Source of the DNA: an uncultured beta proteobacterium
Lineage (GTDB): Bacteria; Pseudomonadota; Gammaproteobacteria; Burkholderiales; Burkholderiaceae
Assembly (NCBI GenBank): GCA_903938955.1
Contig: CAJAFJ010000473.1
Coordinates: 1 to 8,816, forward strand
Length of the DNA: 8,816 bases
Direction: 5' to 3'
Shown: one piece after another, positions 1-6,323 of the stretch
Numbering within the stretch: the first letter of the stretch is position 1
How the letters are laid out: each line of letters opens with the position of its first letter
The notes under the pieces: model-generated
The model's database searches: none
What the model saw: the letters and a program-made list of their open reading frames with translations, nothing else
What the model was told of the DNA's origin: nothing
Program-made: the position numbers and the translations under genes

Positions 1-662
1 AAACCAGACTTAGTCCGCGCACAACACCCACGTCGCCCCAAGGTCACCACCACATTGGCAACGGTGATGCGCTCCAGACACTCGCCCACGCTACCCTGAT
101 GCTCGGACACCACCCCCAACTCACCTTCATTCACGATCAATACATCCACCAGCGCCAGCAACTCAGCCGACAAACGCTGCGCTGGTGCTGCATTCAGCAC
201 TACCTTGACACCCTGAACTCGGGCCGCTTTGGCATAGGCCAACACGGTGTCCATCGGGATTTCGAGTTGCAACAGCACATGGCTAAACCCGTCCAGCGAC
301 GGCAAATCAGTAGCGCGCAAAGCCAGGTTGGCACCCGGGGCTACCGTGATCGCGTTTTCCGCATCGTCCGAGACGCAAATAAAAGCCGTGCCAGTGGCCT
401 GGTCCTTGACCCGCACCAGATGCAGCTGCACGCCAGCCCCTTGCAAAGAAGCTTCCAGCGGCGCGGCAAACGCATCGTCACCCAGCGCCAACAGCATGTG
501 CGTGTCGACCCCGCCCGCGCGGGCACACGCCACGGCCTGGTTGGCACCCTTGCCGCCCGGAAAAGTCTTGAAATCCCGCCCCAGCACGGTTTCACCCGGC
601 GCCGGAATATGGGGCGCACGAACCACAAAATCGAGATTGGCAGAACCGGCAACCAGCAGCAT
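1..662 (-). CDS. rbsK: Ribokinase (PfkB family), N-terminal ~220 residues, cut by left edge
   Basis: Ribokinase phosphorylates D-ribose with ATP to ribose-5-phosphate in the cytoplasm. Reading from the ATG at 662 toward 1, the protein opens with a GSANLD strand (residues 6-11) and the PfkB signature GGKGANQA (36-43). It continues with QLEIP (132-136), LNAAPA (156-161) and the Mg/phosphate-binding N-x-x-E motif NEGE (178-181), then reaches VTLGRRG near the edge. Spacing and motifs match ribokinases, which are usually about 300 residues, so the C-terminal ATP-binding part with the catalytic GxGD motif lies outside the window. The start is supported by AGGAG (670-674) seven bases upstream. The frame stays open to base 1. 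The gene diverges from the substrate-binding protein gene at 740, which could mean a shared sugar or nucleoside uptake role, but this is inference. Another PfkB sugar kinase is the main alternative. Confidence 0.9.
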   Translation of the reverse strand, partial: MLLVAGSANLDFVVRAPHIPAPGETVLGRDFKTFPGGKGANQAVACARAGGVDTHMLLALGDDAFAAPLEASLQGAGVQLHLVRVKDQATGTAFICVSDDAENAITVAPGANLALRATDLPSLDGFSHVLLQLEIPMDTVLAYAKAARVQGVKVVLNAAPAQRLSAELLALVDVLIVNEGELGVVSEHQGSVGECLERITVANVVVTLGRRGCCARTKSG

Positions 663-739
663 GGCGTGTCTCCTGTTTAAAAATGTGACGCAAGAACGAA
701 TGGGCTCGCACTGATAAAGTCAACGTAATCGGAGATTTT
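663..739. promoter_or_regulatory. Divergent intergenic region between rbsK and the substrate-binding protein gene
   Basis: These 77 bp must hold the 5' signals of both divergent genes. Each has a clear Shine-Dalgarno: AGGAG for rbsK (minus strand, 670-674) and GGAG for the plus-strand gene (731-734, five bases before the ATG). On the minus strand TTGACT (718-723) resembles a -35 box, but no good -10 follows at normal spacing. I see no convincing promoter or operator dyad on either strand. Confidence 0.4.
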
Positions 740-1936
740 ATGAAGCACATCATTGCAGGTTTATTGTCATTTGCAGCCATCGGCGCGCAGGCCCAAACCG
801 GACCGATCAAGATCGGCGAAATCAACAGCTACTCCAGCATGCCGCAGTTCACCACGCCTTACCGCCAGGGCTGGCAACTGGCGCTGGACGAGGTGAATGC
901 AAGCGGCGGCCTGCTGGGCCGCCAAGTGGTGGTGATCGCCCGCGATGACGGTGGCCGCCCCGAAGAAGCCCTGCGCCACGCGCTGGAACTCACTTCACTC
1001 GAAAAAGTGGATGTGCTGGCCGGCGGATTCCTGTCTAACGTGGGCCTGGCACTGGCGGATTACGCCACCAAAAACAAACGTCTGTACGTGGCCAGCGAGC
1101 CCTTGACCGACGCCATCGTGTGGGAAAAAGGCAACCGCTACACCTTCCGCCTGCGCCCCAGCACCTACATGCAGGCCGCCATGCTGGTCGAAGAAGCGGC
1201 CAAGCTGCCCGCCAAACGCTGGGCCACGCTGGCCCCCAATTACGAGTACGGCCAAAGCGCCGTGGCCAGTTTCAAGACCCTGCTGAAAGCCAAACGGCCC
1301 GATGTGGAGTTTGTTGCCGAGCAGTGGCCCGCCCTGGGCAAACTCGAAGCGGGCAGCACCCTGCAGGCGCTGATGCAGGCCAAGCCCGAGGCTATTTTCA
1401 ACGTCACCTTTGGCGCCGATTTGGCCAAGCTGGTGCGTGAGGGCAACCAGCGCAACATCTTCCCTAAAACCCCGGTGGTCTCGATGCTCTCAGGTGAACC
1501 GGAATACCTCGATGTGTTGAAGGACGAAACCCCGCGCGGCTGGATCGTCACCGGCTATCCGTGGGACCAGATTGACACCCGCGAGCACGCCGCGTTTGCG
1601 GCCAACTATTACAAAAAATTCAATGACAACCCCAAGGTCGGCTCGGTCGTTGGCTACGCCACGCTGCAGGCGATTTTTGCCGCCATCAAGAAGGCCAAAA
1701 GCACGGACAACGAAAAACTGGTCATCGCCATGCGCGGCCTCAAATTCAGCACGCCGTTCGGGTCAGCCGAGTTTCGCGCCCTGGATCAGCAATCTACGTT
1801 GGGTGCGTTTGTCGGCAAGCTCGACCAGCGCGGAGGCAAGGGCACGATGGTGCAGTGGCGCTATGCCGACGGCAAGGCCTACATGCCCTCCGACGAGGTT
1901 GTGACCTCGCGCCGACCCGCCGCAGCCATGAAATAG
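740..1936 (+). CDS. ABC transporter periplasmic substrate-binding protein, branched-chain amino acid (LivK) type
   Basis: This is a 398-residue type I periplasmic binding protein of the Peripla_BP_6/LivK group, expected to capture a small solute in the periplasm and deliver it to an ABC permease. Residues 1-18 are a signal peptide: a short Lys/His start, a hydrophobic core and AQA at 16-18, with cleavage likely before Q19. The mature part starts with IKIGEINSYS, then RQGWQLALDEVNASGGLLGR (42-61), typical of the first lobe, followed by a VDVLAGGFLSNVGLA segment (90-104) and the second lobe with YEYGQSA (168-174). GGAG at 731-734 supports the ATG. No permease or ATPase gene adjoins it: rbsK diverges upstream and mnmC converges downstream. 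It may be an orphan binding protein or belong to a transporter encoded elsewhere. Substrate cannot be told from sequence; LivK-type proteins bind amino acids, amides, nucleosides or aromatic acids. Confidence 0.9.
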   Translation: MKHIIAGLLSFAAIGAQAQTGPIKIGEINSYSSMPQFTTPYRQGWQLALDEVNASGGLLGRQVVVIARDDGGRPEEALRHALELTSLEKVDVLAGGFLSNVGLALADYATKNKRLYVASEPLTDAIVWEKGNRYTFRLRPSTYMQAAMLVEEAAKLPAKRWATLAPNYEYGQSAVASFKTLLKAKRPDVEFVAEQWPALGKLEAGSTLQALMQAKPEAIFNVTFGADLAKLVREGNQRNIFPKTPVVSMLSGEPEYLDVLKDETPRGWIVTGYPWDQIDTREHAAFAANYYKKFNDNPKVGSVVGYATLQAIFAAIKKAKSTDNEKLVIAMRGLKFSTPFGSAEFRALDQQSTLGAFVGKLDQRGGKGTMVQWRYADGKAYMPSDEVVTSRRPAAAMK

Positions 1937-1991
1937 ATTCTTCGTTGGCCTGAAGGATCGACCTAATTCAGCGTGAATGCTGCGGACTCAA

Positions 1992-3857
1992 TCAGGCCGC
2001 GTTTGCCGATGAAGGCACTTTGTTTGACCCGCGCAGCGCATCCAGCGACTGGGCCAATCCCGCTTCGACAGCCCAGGGTTCGCCGCCCCAGCGCGCCGCC
2101 AGCAGCTCGGCGCACAGCACCGAAAAGCTCATGCCGCGTGAGCCCATGCCAGCACATATCCACAGGCTGGGCTGCTCTTCTTTTGTCAGCGGCCCGACCA
2201 GAGGCAGGCGGTCAGGCGTGACGCAGCGGGTGCTTTTCCAGGCCTGGATCGGGCCTTGTTCAAATTGAGATGCCAGCACCTGAGCGAGTTGGGGAATCAA
2301 TTTCTTTAACCGGCCCAGGTTGGCTGCGTGGTTCATTTCATCAGCGAGAGGCGGTTTGCTCTCGGTCTGGTAGCTCGATCCAATAAACCAGGCCATGCCC
2401 CCCTCAGTCGGCACAAGGGGCACCACGCTGCCCGCACCGTTGACCGGAAAAGGTGGGAAAGAAACATCGGGTGCGCTCGTGTGCAGGGCCCAGGACAATT
2501 GCCCTAATAAACCCTGTATGCCCGTCAATTGCTTGACGCCAATGCCCAGTTCGGGCCGCTCCAGTTTCAGCTGCTCAATCAAGGGCCGGGCGCCACTGGC
2601 GTTGGCGAAAACGACTCGGTTGGCGCGTGCTATCTCCTGACCGCTGGCGTCCAGCAGCGTCCATTCAGAACCGCACTGGCGCACGGCAGCGACCTGCGTG
2701 TTGCCCTGAAATGTGACGCCAGGTTGCGTCAGCCAGGCCCGTACCAGTTGCGCTGGTTTGAGCCAGGCTGTTTTTGCGTGCCAGATGGCGGGGTCATCGC
2801 TTGCGATGCCGTGCTGCCAAGTGGCGCCGATCCGCTGGCTGGCGGCAGCCGGTGTTGATGGGCGTGACCAGTCCAGTGCCTGCGTGGCACCCTGTGGCGG
2901 CAGGCCTTGGGTGCCATCCACCCGGTGCTCCAACGTGCCGGTGGCATCCCAATCCTGTCCTTGGTTGAGCAGGCTGCGGGCTTGTTGCAGCATCAGGCGC
3001 ACACCCGCACGCGACAGGCGCGACAGCGGGCAGTCGTCCGATGACACATGTGGCACCACCAAACCGACGGGCAGGCCTGACGCCCCCGCCGCAGGGGCCT
3101 CGCCCTGGTCAAGCACCTGAACTTGCCAGCCGCGCCCGGCCAGTGCCGCCGCCACACTGGCGCCCGCCAGTCCGGCTCCGATCACCACGCAAGTGCCTGG
3201 CGTGGCGGTCTGGCCCAGCGACGGTTCCCGGGTATTTTTGATCTGCCAGCGGGGGTTGAACTGACCCTGCAGTGCGCTGGCCTCTGACGTCTCGGTACTG
3301 CTTTGAAATTCAAAACCACACTGCGTTAAATCGGCGCGCAGACCTTGGGCCGCAAGTGGGCCCGCGAAGCTGGTGCCACGCCGACAGCAGCGCGCCAGGG
3401 CCTTGGCAGTCCAGACATCCCAGTGCGGGATGTCAGTGCCCTGCGGCAGGTCCACATTCAGGTAAACCGAATCCGCGACAAAAGACTGTTCCCGCAACAG
3501 GGCGGTCACTTGGCCGATACACAGCGTCAGCCGCACCCGGCCACCCGCCAGTGTGAAGCGGTGAAAGCCGGGCAACAGCCCCCACCAGTGATCCGCCAAC
3601 GTTTGGGCCAGCGTCCGTAATTCGGGGAAAGGCGCCGCGCGGGTCAACAAATCCTCCAACGCAAGGGGCGCAGGAGCCAGGGCAACATAGTGAAGATGGC
3701 GCGGCCGCGCCGGGTCCATGTTCCAGGCGTTCCAGGTGATTAAAAAATCCAACCCGGTGCCGAAATGGGTATCCAGAATGCGCCAGGCAGGCTGATCAGC
3801 CCAAGCCTGAGGCACATCACATCCTTGCAGCAAAGAGGATGTGGGTAAATCAGTCAT
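1992..3857 (-). CDS. mnmC: MnmC: tRNA 5-(carboxymethyl)aminomethyl-2-thiouridine FAD oxidoreductase with a reduced methyltransferase domain
   Basis: MnmC acts on the wobble uridine of certain tRNAs after MnmE/MnmG. Its FAD half turns cmnm5(s2)U into nm5(s2)U, and its N-terminal SAM-dependent half methylates that to mnm5(s2)U. The FAD half looks intact: Rossmann motif GAGLAGAS (227-234), and a C-terminal block with RCVTPDRLPLVGPL (544-557) and AGMGSRGMSFSVLCAELLAA (569-588). The methyltransferase half (about 1-200) keeps FGTGLDF (32-38, family GFGTGLNF) and LPGFHRFTLAGGRVRLTL (95-112). It lacks the usual leading segment containing FDDVYFS, and where the family has DGFAP it reads LNVDLPQ (133-139). 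The ATG cannot be moved upstream because an in-frame TGA immediately precedes it. The protein is 621 residues against 668 in E. coli. The start has only a weak GAAG upstream, so translation may be coupled to fetP, whose stop is 12 bp away. Confidence 0.9.
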   Translation of the reverse strand: MTDLPTSSLLQGCDVPQAWADQPAWRILDTHFGTGLDFLITWNAWNMDPARPRHLHYVALAPAPLALEDLLTRAAPFPELRTLAQTLADHWWGLLPGFHRFTLAGGRVRLTLCIGQVTALLREQSFVADSVYLNVDLPQGTDIPHWDVWTAKALARCCRRGTSFAGPLAAQGLRADLTQCGFEFQSSTETSEASALQGQFNPRWQIKNTREPSLGQTATPGTCVVIGAGLAGASVAAALAGRGWQVQVLDQGEAPAAGASGLPVGLVVPHVSSDDCPLSRLSRAGVRLMLQQARSLLNQGQDWDATGTLEHRVDGTQGLPPQGATQALDWSRPSTPAAASQRIGATWQHGIASDDPAIWHAKTAWLKPAQLVRAWLTQPGVTFQGNTQVAAVRQCGSEWTLLDASGQEIARANRVVFANASGARPLIEQLKLERPELGIGVKQLTGIQGLLGQLSWALHTSAPDVSFPPFPVNGAGSVVPLVPTEGGMAWFIGSSYQTESKPPLADEMNHAANLGRLKKLIPQLAQVLASQFEQGPIQAWKSTRCVTPDRLPLVGPLTKEEQPSLWICAGMGSRGMSFSVLCAELLAARWGGEPWAVEAGLAQSLDALRGSNKVPSSANAA

Positions 3858-3869
3858 TCAATGCGCGCT

Positions 3870-4142
3870 TCAGGCGCTGGGCGGTGTGTAGCCTTGTGCT
3901 GCATCGGCGCCATCGCCAAAAAAATGGTTTTCCATTTGACGTGCCAGGTATTGGCGAGCCCGGGCATCGGCCAGGTTCAGCCGGTTTTCATTGACCAGCA
4001 TGGTCTGGTGCTTCAGCCAGGCGGCCCAGGCTTCCTTGCTCACGCTTTCCCAGAGACGCTTGCCTAGTTCGCCGGGGTAGGGCGCGAAGTCCATGCCTTC
4101 AGCCTCTTTGCCGAGTTTGATGCAATTCACAGTGCGTGCCAT
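3870..4142 (-). CDS. fetP: FetP/YggX, Fe(2+)-trafficking and oxidative damage protection protein
   Basis: This small cytoplasmic protein is thought to carry or buffer ferrous iron and protect Fe-S clusters from oxidative damage; in enterobacteria it belongs to the SoxRS response. The 90 residues align end to end with E. coli YggX from memory. They contain the conserved N-terminal cysteine (C7 in VNCIKLG), EAEGMDF (13-19), YPGELGKR (22-29), SKEAW (35-39), KHQTMLVNE (44-52) and the terminal GYTPP. Length is normal for the family. An AAGG Shine-Dalgarno about seven bases upstream supports the ATG at 4142. The gene is first in a probable two-gene operon with mnmC. The Shine-Dalgarno lies in one arm of an inverted repeat (4148-4172). 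The functional link with mnmC is not obvious. Confidence 0.95.
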   Translation of the reverse strand: MARTVNCIKLGKEAEGMDFAPYPGELGKRLWESVSKEAWAAWLKHQTMLVNENRLNLADARARQYLARQMENHFFGDGADAAQGYTPPSA

Positions 4143-4147
4143 TTGAA

Positions 4148-4172
4148 GCCTTTTTGAAATCTAGTAAAAGGC
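4148..4172 (-). promoter_or_regulatory. Possible ribosome-binding-site-sequestering hairpin in the fetP leader
   Basis: Read on the minus strand, GCCTTTT (4172-4166) is followed after 11 bases by AAAAGGC (4154-4148), a perfect 7-bp inverted repeat ending six bases before the fetP ATG. The second arm holds the AAGG Shine-Dalgarno. If transcription starts upstream of 4172, this stem could cover the ribosome binding site. The stem is short and half A-U, so it would be only marginally stable. The repeat is seen directly; the regulatory role is inference. Confidence 0.35.
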
Positions 4173-4249
4173 GTCACTTTAGCAAGCTTTCAGAGGCCGA
4201 CCTTTTGACAGGGGAAAGCGGTCAGAAGCGAGTCACCCTTTCCCTGAAG

Positions 4250-4255
4250 TAAAAT
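4250..4255 (+). promoter_or_regulatory. Candidate -10 element (TAAAAT) for the small zinc-ribbon gene and dsbB
   Basis: TAAAAT matches the sigma-70 -10 consensus at five of six positions and ends seven bases before the ATG at 4263, the spacing expected of a leaderless transcript. The gene has only a cramped AGG (4258-4260) two bases before its start, so a leaderless or near-leaderless start would make sense. No good -35 lies 16-18 bp upstream. The perfect TTGACA at 4205-4210 is 39 bp away, too far to pair with it. Confidence 0.3.
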
Positions 4256-4262
4256 ACAGGCT

Positions 4263-4493
4263 ATGGCAAAAGCAGACACTAAAACGAAAATGTTGGCCGA
4301 CGGCCTTCGTTACAAATCCAAAGTATCGGGTTCGCCCTTTACGGCGGCCACCTCATTCGGGGCCGCGACCATGTCGTGTTTCCTCTGCGGCAAACACCGT
4401 GCGCGCTCCCAGATGGTGACGCGCAAAATTCTCGGCAAATCTCAGGCCGTGTGCTCACCCTCCTGCAAAGAGGCTGACGCCGCTGCCAGCTAA
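4263..4493 (+). CDS. Conserved-looking small protein with four-cysteine zinc-ribbon-like motif, function unknown
   Basis: I do not recognise a named family. The 76-residue protein is basic, has no signal peptide or membrane segment, and should be cytosolic. Its second half has two cysteine pairs, C39-x2-C42 (CFLC) and C64-x3-C68 (CSPSC), 21 residues apart, the pattern of a small treble-clef or zinc-ribbon metal site. Between them lies a basic stretch (KHRARS, 44-49, and TRKILGK, 53-59) that could touch nucleic acid or protein. The N-terminal half contains YKSKVSGSPFTAATSFGAATM (17-37 region). The upstream frame closes at a TGA at 4245-4247, and only a poorly spaced AGG precedes the ATG. The gene ends three bases before dsbB, so the two are very likely co-transcribed. 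Whether the cysteines bind zinc or take part in redox chemistry cannot be decided from sequence. Confidence 0.75.
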   Translation: MAKADTKTKMLADGLRYKSKVSGSPFTAATSFGAATMSCFLCGKHRARSQMVTRKILGKSQAVCSPSCKEADAAAS

Positions 4494-4496
4494 ACA

Positions 4497-5015
4497 ATGA
4501 CTGCGCAGGTTTGGATGGGCGGATTGCTCCGTCAGCCCCGCCGTGTTTTTGCACTTCTTAGCCTAGCTTGCATTGGCATGCTGGCTTTTGGCATGTACTT
4601 GCAGCACGTGGTGGGCTTGGTGCCGTGTCCGATGTGCATCGTTCAGCGTTACGCGCTGGTTCTGGTTGTACTGATTGCCGGACTGACAGCATTGAGCCGC
4701 AAAAAAGGCGTGCATCTGGGTGGCGCGGTCCTGTTGCTGCTCACGGCGGGCTTTGGTGGTTTTGTTGCCGCCCGACAAAGCTGGTTGCAGTGGTATCCGC
4801 CTGAGGTGGTCAGTTGCGGTCGTGATTTTTACGGAATGATCGAAACCTTCCCCTTGCAGCGCGCCTTGCCCATGATTTTCAAAGGTGGTGGCGATTGCAC
4901 CGTGATAGATTGGACATTTCTGGGCGGCTCCATCGCTAACTGGTCATTTATCGTCTTTAGCGGCATTGCCGTGTTGGCTCTGGCGCTGATCTGGCAACAG
5001 ATCAAACGCCGTTAA
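4497..5015 (+). CDS. dsbB: DsbB, quinone-dependent disulfide bond formation protein B
   Basis: DsbB is an inner-membrane protein that reoxidises periplasmic DsbA and passes the electrons to ubiquinone. The 172 residues show four hydrophobic segments (about 16-37, 51-66, 74-92 and 146-165). The first periplasmic loop carries the redox pair CPMC (C44, C47) followed by a conserved arginine (R51) in the quinone region. The second loop carries C107 and C134, so all four essential cysteines are present. Length is typical. The annotated ATG follows the upstream stop by three bases and has no clear Shine-Dalgarno. The in-frame ATG at 4515 (Met7) has AGG at 4507-4509 five bases before it and may be the real start; either leaves the transmembrane core whole. 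The gene converges on ppk2 with 12 bp between stops. No dsbA is in view. Confidence 0.95.
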   Translation: MTAQVWMGGLLRQPRRVFALLSLACIGMLAFGMYLQHVVGLVPCPMCIVQRYALVLVVLIAGLTALSRKKGVHLGGAVLLLLTAGFGGFVAARQSWLQWYPPEVVSCGRDFYGMIETFPLQRALPMIFKGGGDCTVIDWTFLGGSIANWSFIVFSGIAVLALALIWQQIKRR

Positions 5016-5027
5016 GCCAAACCCCCT

Positions 5028-6254
5028 TTACAAAATAGCACCGCCCGGGTGCTCCCCGCGCTCATAAACCACATGGGCGCGGCCCACCAGCAAGTTATCC
5101 AGCGTGCCAATATTGGTCAAGTCCTTGTTGGCATAGGGCAGTTTGTGCAGCACGTAGCGCATGGCATTGAGCCGTGCCCGTTTCTTACAGTCTGATTTGA
5201 TCACCGTCCAGGGGGCATCGGCGGTGTCGGTTTCAAAGAACATGGCTTCCTTGGCCTTGGTGTATTCATTCCATTTGTCCAGCGACGCAAGGTCAATCGG
5301 GCTGAGTTTCCATTGTTTCAAGGGGTGCAGTTCCCGCTCCTTGAAGCGGCGGCGCTGCTCTTTGGCGCTGACCGAGAACCAAAACTTGATCAGATGCACG
5401 CCACTGCTCACCAATTGGCGCTCAAACAGCGGTGCCTGGCGGATGAATTCCTGGTATTCCTTCTCACTGCAAAAACCCATGACCCGCTCCACACCGGCCC
5501 GGTTGTACCAGGAGCGGTCGAACATGACGATCTCACCCGCCGTGGGCAGGTGCTGCACGTAACGCTGAAAATACCATTGGCCGCGTTCGGTGTCGGTCGG
5601 TTTCTCCAAGGCCACCAAGCGGGCGCCACGCGGGTTCAAGTGCTCCATGAAGCGCTTGATGGCGCCGCCTTTGCCCGCTGCGTCGCGGCCTTCAAACAAA
5701 ATAACGATACGCTGCCCGGTTTCCTTGGCCCAGTTTTGCAGCTTGAGCAATTCAACCTGCAGCTGGTATTTTTGCGACTCGTAGCGCTTGCGCGACATCA
5801 GGTTCTTGTACGGGTAAGCGCCGGTGCGCCAGCCGCCCGCCAGTTCTTCATCGGGCTTGTTCGCTCTTTTGCTGGTCAGCAGGGTGCCGTCCATCAGCAG
5901 GTGGCGAATTGCGGCCACATCGTCAGGTGAGCTGCCTTCCAGCAAGGTCTTGAACGCTGCCGCTTTGTCTTTGGCGTGCGCCAGGATGTCCAGCAGCGCA
6001 GTCTGTTGCGCGCCTTGGGCGGCATCGAGTTGTTCGTGGGCCACTCGTTTGGCAATGCCTTTGACGGTTTTGGCACCGCTGGTGTCGCCCTGAGCAGCCC
6101 GCCGCGGAGCCTGCGCTGCGGTTTTACGTGCGGCGGGGGCGGCGCGCTTGACGACGGGTTTGACGGTCTTTTTTGTCTGAGCCGCGCTGGCAGGCGCGAC
6201 TGCGGCGGCGTCCTTGCTGGCGGCCAGTGGGGTAGTGCTTGTTTTATCGGTCAT
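5028..6254 (-). CDS. ppk2: Polyphosphate kinase 2 (class I PPK2) with Ala/Lys/Pro-rich N-terminal tail
   Basis: PPK2 enzymes move phosphate between polyphosphate and nucleoside di- or triphosphates, in vivo often making GTP or ATP from polyphosphate. The 408-residue protein has the full catalytic domain from about residue 145: Walker A GRDAAGKGG (189-197), Walker B region EIVMFDRSWYNRAGVERVMGF (241-261, with D246 and R247), and the lid module with FKERELHPLKQWKLSPID (304-321). One PPK2 domain with this motif set indicates class I. Residues 1-70 are an Ala/Lys/Pro/Thr-rich low-complexity tail resembling histone H1- or AlgP-like sequences, which could bind polyphosphate, DNA or the nucleoid. 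Residues 70-125 look helical. AGAG about seven bases before the ATG is a modest Shine-Dalgarno. A -10-like TATAGT and a dyad lie upstream. The neighbour upstream on the same strand is a ParA-like ATPase. Confidence 0.95.
   Translation of the reverse strand: MTDKTSTTPLAASKDAAAVAPASAAQTKKTVKPVVKRAAPAARKTAAQAPRRAAQGDTSGAKTVKGIAKRVAHEQLDAAQGAQQTALLDILAHAKDKAAAFKTLLEGSSPDDVAAIRHLLMDGTLLTSKRANKPDEELAGGWRTGAYPYKNLMSRKRYESQKYQLQVELLKLQNWAKETGQRIVILFEGRDAAGKGGAIKRFMEHLNPRGARLVALEKPTDTERGQWYFQRYVQHLPTAGEIVMFDRSWYNRAGVERVMGFCSEKEYQEFIRQAPLFERQLVSSGVHLIKFWFSVSAKEQRRRFKERELHPLKQWKLSPIDLASLDKWNEYTKAKEAMFFETDTADAPWTVIKSDCKKRARLNAMRYVLHKLPYANKDLTNIGTLDNLLVGRAHVVYERGEHPGGAIL
5037..5053 (-). terminator. Candidate intrinsic terminator inside the 3' end of ppk2
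   Basis: On the minus strand AGCACC (5053-5048), a five-base loop and GGTGCT (5042-5037) form a GC-rich 6-bp stem followed at once by ATTTTGT, a short interrupted U-tract. The stem overlaps the last codons of ppk2, which is plausible because only 12 bp separate the stops of ppk2 and dsbB. No separate hairpin with a T-tract is visible for dsbB in the plus direction. Confidence 0.4.
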
Positions 6255-6281
6255 GAAAAAACTCTTTTAAAGTGACCAATC

Positions 6282-6308
6282 ACTATATACCTCTGACCCA
6301 CCGGTCAG
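6282..6308 (-). promoter_or_regulatory. Likely ppk2 promoter -10 with a 16-bp dyad in the spacer
   Basis: Between the ParA-like gene and ppk2, the minus strand reads TATAGT (6287-6282), a five-of-six match to the -10 consensus placed about 28 bp before the ppk2 ATG. Directly upstream is the perfect dyad CTGACC-GGTG-GGTCAG (6308-6293). A repressor at this site would block RNA polymerase. The -35 region is poor (TTGCGC at 6313-6308, spaced too widely for TATAGT). The dyad could alternatively fold as RNA at the end of the upstream transcript, but no U-tract follows it. Confidence 0.35.
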
Positions 6309-6323
6309 CGCAAAAGCAGCGTT

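Noticed and set aside
99..680. Open frame of 193 codons on the plus strand
   Set aside because: It lies antisense to rbsK, is rich in His/Gln/Arg and shows no motif. The minus-strand frame has clear ribokinase motifs and a Shine-Dalgarno.
1120..1440. Frames of about 105 codons on either strand inside the substrate-binding protein gene
   Set aside because: They are out-of-frame shadows; the signal peptide and family motifs are all in the 740-1936 frame.
4205..4210. Perfect TTGACA as a -35 box for the 4263 gene
   Set aside because: No -10-like hexamer lies 16-18 bp downstream, and the TAAAAT at 4250 is 39 bp away.
5313..5930. Open frame of 205 codons on the plus strand
   Set aside because: It is an antisense shadow of ppk2 in GC-rich DNA, with no recognisable domain.
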